DNA from: an uncultured bacterium
GTDB lineage: Bacteria; UBP6; UBA1177; JAKLFG01
Assembly: GCA_938048925.1 (NCBI GenBank)
Contig: CALITV010000137.1
Location: 1 to 7,407 of the forward strand
Direction of reading: 5' to 3'
DNA: 7,407 nucleotides
The notes beneath the pieces were generated by a model. It searched no databases. It saw only the letters and a list, made by a program, of their open reading frames with translations, and was not told the DNA's origin. Numbering within the stretch: the stretch's first letter is position 1; every line of letters begins with the position of its first letter. Position numbers and translations under genes: made by a program. Of this stretch, positions 6,605 through 7,407 are shown in pieces.

Positions 6605-7003
6605 ATGCGAGTTCGGTTTCCCATCAATAGAGCAACTGTCGGCGAAATGGGCCGCTTTCTCTTCGTCGGTCTGACGAACACCGGTCTCACCCTTGGCATC
6701 ATTTTCGTGCTGCTTTGGCTTGAGGTACCGCTCATCACGGCAAATATCATCGGTTATGGTGCCGGATTCATTAACAGTTTCATCTGGAACCGTCGCTGGA
6801 CTTTCCGAAGCGACGGCGTGGTTTGGCGTGAGATGGTCATCTATACGATCGTCTGGATTGCCTGCTATCTTCTCCAAATGGGGGCGCTTCTCGTTTCGTC
6901 GCGCTGGCTTGGTCTCTCTGATACGGTAAGCACCCTCGTCGCTATGGTGTTCTTCACCGGTCCGAACTACCTCGGCAACCGCTGGTTCACCTTCCGGCGG
7001 TAG
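6605..7003 (+). CDS. GtrA-family four-helix membrane protein
   Basis: 132 residues, the normal length for GtrA-like proteins. Four membrane helices are apparent (about 17-38, 41-60, 75-98 and 104-124). Family hallmarks are the early RFLFVGLTNTG, the NSFIWNRRWTFRS end of the second helix (57-69), and the related NYLGNRWFTFRR at the C terminus (121-132). Family members are implicated in moving or presenting lipid-linked sugars in the inner membrane for O-antigen glucosylation, teichoic acid or exopolysaccharide decoration. The ATG at 6605 directly follows the asnB stop (6602-6604), so it probably depends on translational coupling; no strong ribosome site is visible. A later ATG at 6647 would start right at the first helix and is less likely. 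The sugar and lipid partner cannot be deduced, and no glycosyltransferase is in view. Confidence 0.88.
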   Translation: MRVRFPINRATVGEMGRFLFVGLTNTGLTLGIIFVLLWLEVPLITANIIGYGAGFINSFIWNRRWTFRSDGVVWREMVIYTIVWIACYLLQMGALLVSSRWLGLSDTVSTLVAMVFFTGPNYLGNRWFTFRR

Positions 7004-7008
7004 CACTT

Positions 7009-7407
7009 TCAGGGCGACGGTTTCTGGCAAACGATCCCGATGCGATCAACGAGATCGCCCGCTGCGCCGAACATCTCGCGGATGAAGGCTTCCCTCGGGC
7101 AGAGGAACTCGAACACGATGCCCTCGGCTCCCGCGAGCGGCATCTTCTCGATCTTCTCGCCGCACCGGCAGAGCGGTGCGAGGTCGCTTACGAAGGCATC
7201 GTATTTTCCCCAGATGCCGGCGAAGAGACATTCATCGGGACACCTCAGCGTCGTGCTTTCCGGAGAAGGTTTTCCCATGATGCGCGGTGGGTTGCTGTCG
7301 CACAAGAGGGCTGCGCCGGCGACATGTCCTTCGCTCCGTGAGACAATGAGACCGCGTGCCGGGCCCTCGCAAGAGAGGCTCGTCGGTGTCCCCCCGGGAC
7401 CACCGAA
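7009..7407 (-). CDS. C-terminal part of a cysteine-rich protein of unknown function (5' end outside window)
   Basis: Read on the minus strand, the frame is open from the window edge to the TGA at 7009-7011, giving 132 visible residues. A TTG at 7305 is possible as a start, but coding-like codons continue upstream to the edge, so the gene is treated as partial. Eight cysteines are present (visible residues 13, 36, 56, 60, 80, 82, 103, 127), including RCPDEC and LCRCG, which suggests metal or Fe-S binding or a zinc-ribbon-like fold. A glycine-rich start (GGPGG) and a last segment with alternating strand and helix character (GIVFEFLCPREAFIREMF, then GDLVDRIGIVCQ) suggest a soluble alpha/beta protein. 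I do not recognise the family. Codon choice (CTC, ATC, GAG, TTC, GCC) matches neighbouring genes and favours this strand. It converges on the GtrA-family gene with a 5-base gap. Confidence 0.65.
   Translation of the reverse strand, partial: FGGPGGTPTSLSCEGPARGLIVSRSEGHVAGAALLCDSNPPRIMGKPSPESTTLRCPDECLFAGIWGKYDAFVSDLAPLCRCGEKIEKMPLAGAEGIVFEFLCPREAFIREMFGAAGDLVDRIGIVCQKPSP

Noticed and set aside
5963..7030. 355-residue open frame on the minus strand under asnB and the gtrA-family gene
   Set aside because: It is the shadow of two well-supported plus-strand genes, with no start signal and no recognisable domain.
7004..7350. Plus-strand open frame after the gtrA-family gene, with a plausible-looking acidic translation
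   Set aside because: It has no usable start or ribosome site and ends at a TGA near 7350. The minus-strand frame has better codon use and stays open to the window edge.
1..7407. Mobile elements, CRISPR arrays, tRNA or rRNA genes
   Set aside because: I saw no transposase or integrase motifs, no terminal inverted repeats, no regularly spaced repeats, and no tRNA-like cloverleaf or rRNA sequence on either strand.

Overview
This is a moderately GC-rich bacterial window. I infer a diderm (Gram-negative) host because the first gene ends like an outer-membrane beta-barrel, with a C-terminal aromatic strand finishing in Phe. GTG and TTG starts are common and genes are tightly packed. The lineage cannot be fixed from these sequences. 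A transmembrane CHASE2 gene beside an envelope SGNH hydrolase would fit several diderm groups, such as spirochaetes or the former deltaproteobacteria, but this is only an impression.

Layout. Bases 1-747 hold the C-terminal part of a probable outer-membrane barrel protein whose start lies outside the window. A 167-base gap follows, with a good sigma70-like promoter close to its right end. It serves a 296-residue membrane protein (915-1805) that resembles a CHASE2 sensor but has a very short sensor region and no recognisable output domain. This gene converges with, and by 4 bases overlaps the stop of, a minus-strand membrane-anchored SGNH/GDSL hydrolase (1802-2953). A 113-base divergent intergenic region separates the hydrolase from a compact plus-strand operon: aroB (3067-4092), aroD (about 4067-4729), an asnB-type asparagine synthase (4745-6604) and a GtrA-family membrane protein (6605-7003). 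The last 400 bases carry the C-terminal part of a cysteine-rich minus-strand protein of unknown function, converging on the operon with a 5-base gap.

How the genes work together. AroB and AroD catalyse consecutive shikimate-pathway steps (DAHP to 3-dehydroquinate to 3-dehydroshikimate), and the overlapping frames suggest coupled translation. AsnB makes asparagine or amidates a related substrate. GtrA proteins are four-helix membrane proteins linked to transfer of lipid-linked sugars. The pairing of asnB with gtrA, next to a divergent envelope SGNH hydrolase, hints at a link to surface polysaccharide, but the window contains no glycosyltransferase.

Most of the window looks like ordinary chromosomal housekeeping and envelope genes. 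I saw no mobile element, CRISPR array, tRNA or rRNA, and no obvious new multi-gene system. The points most worth a second look are the shortened CHASE2 protein, an AroD lacking the usual Glu-Gly-Gly active-site loop, altered glycines in the AroB NAD loop, the aroB/aroD overlap, and the unidentified cysteine-rich protein at the right edge.
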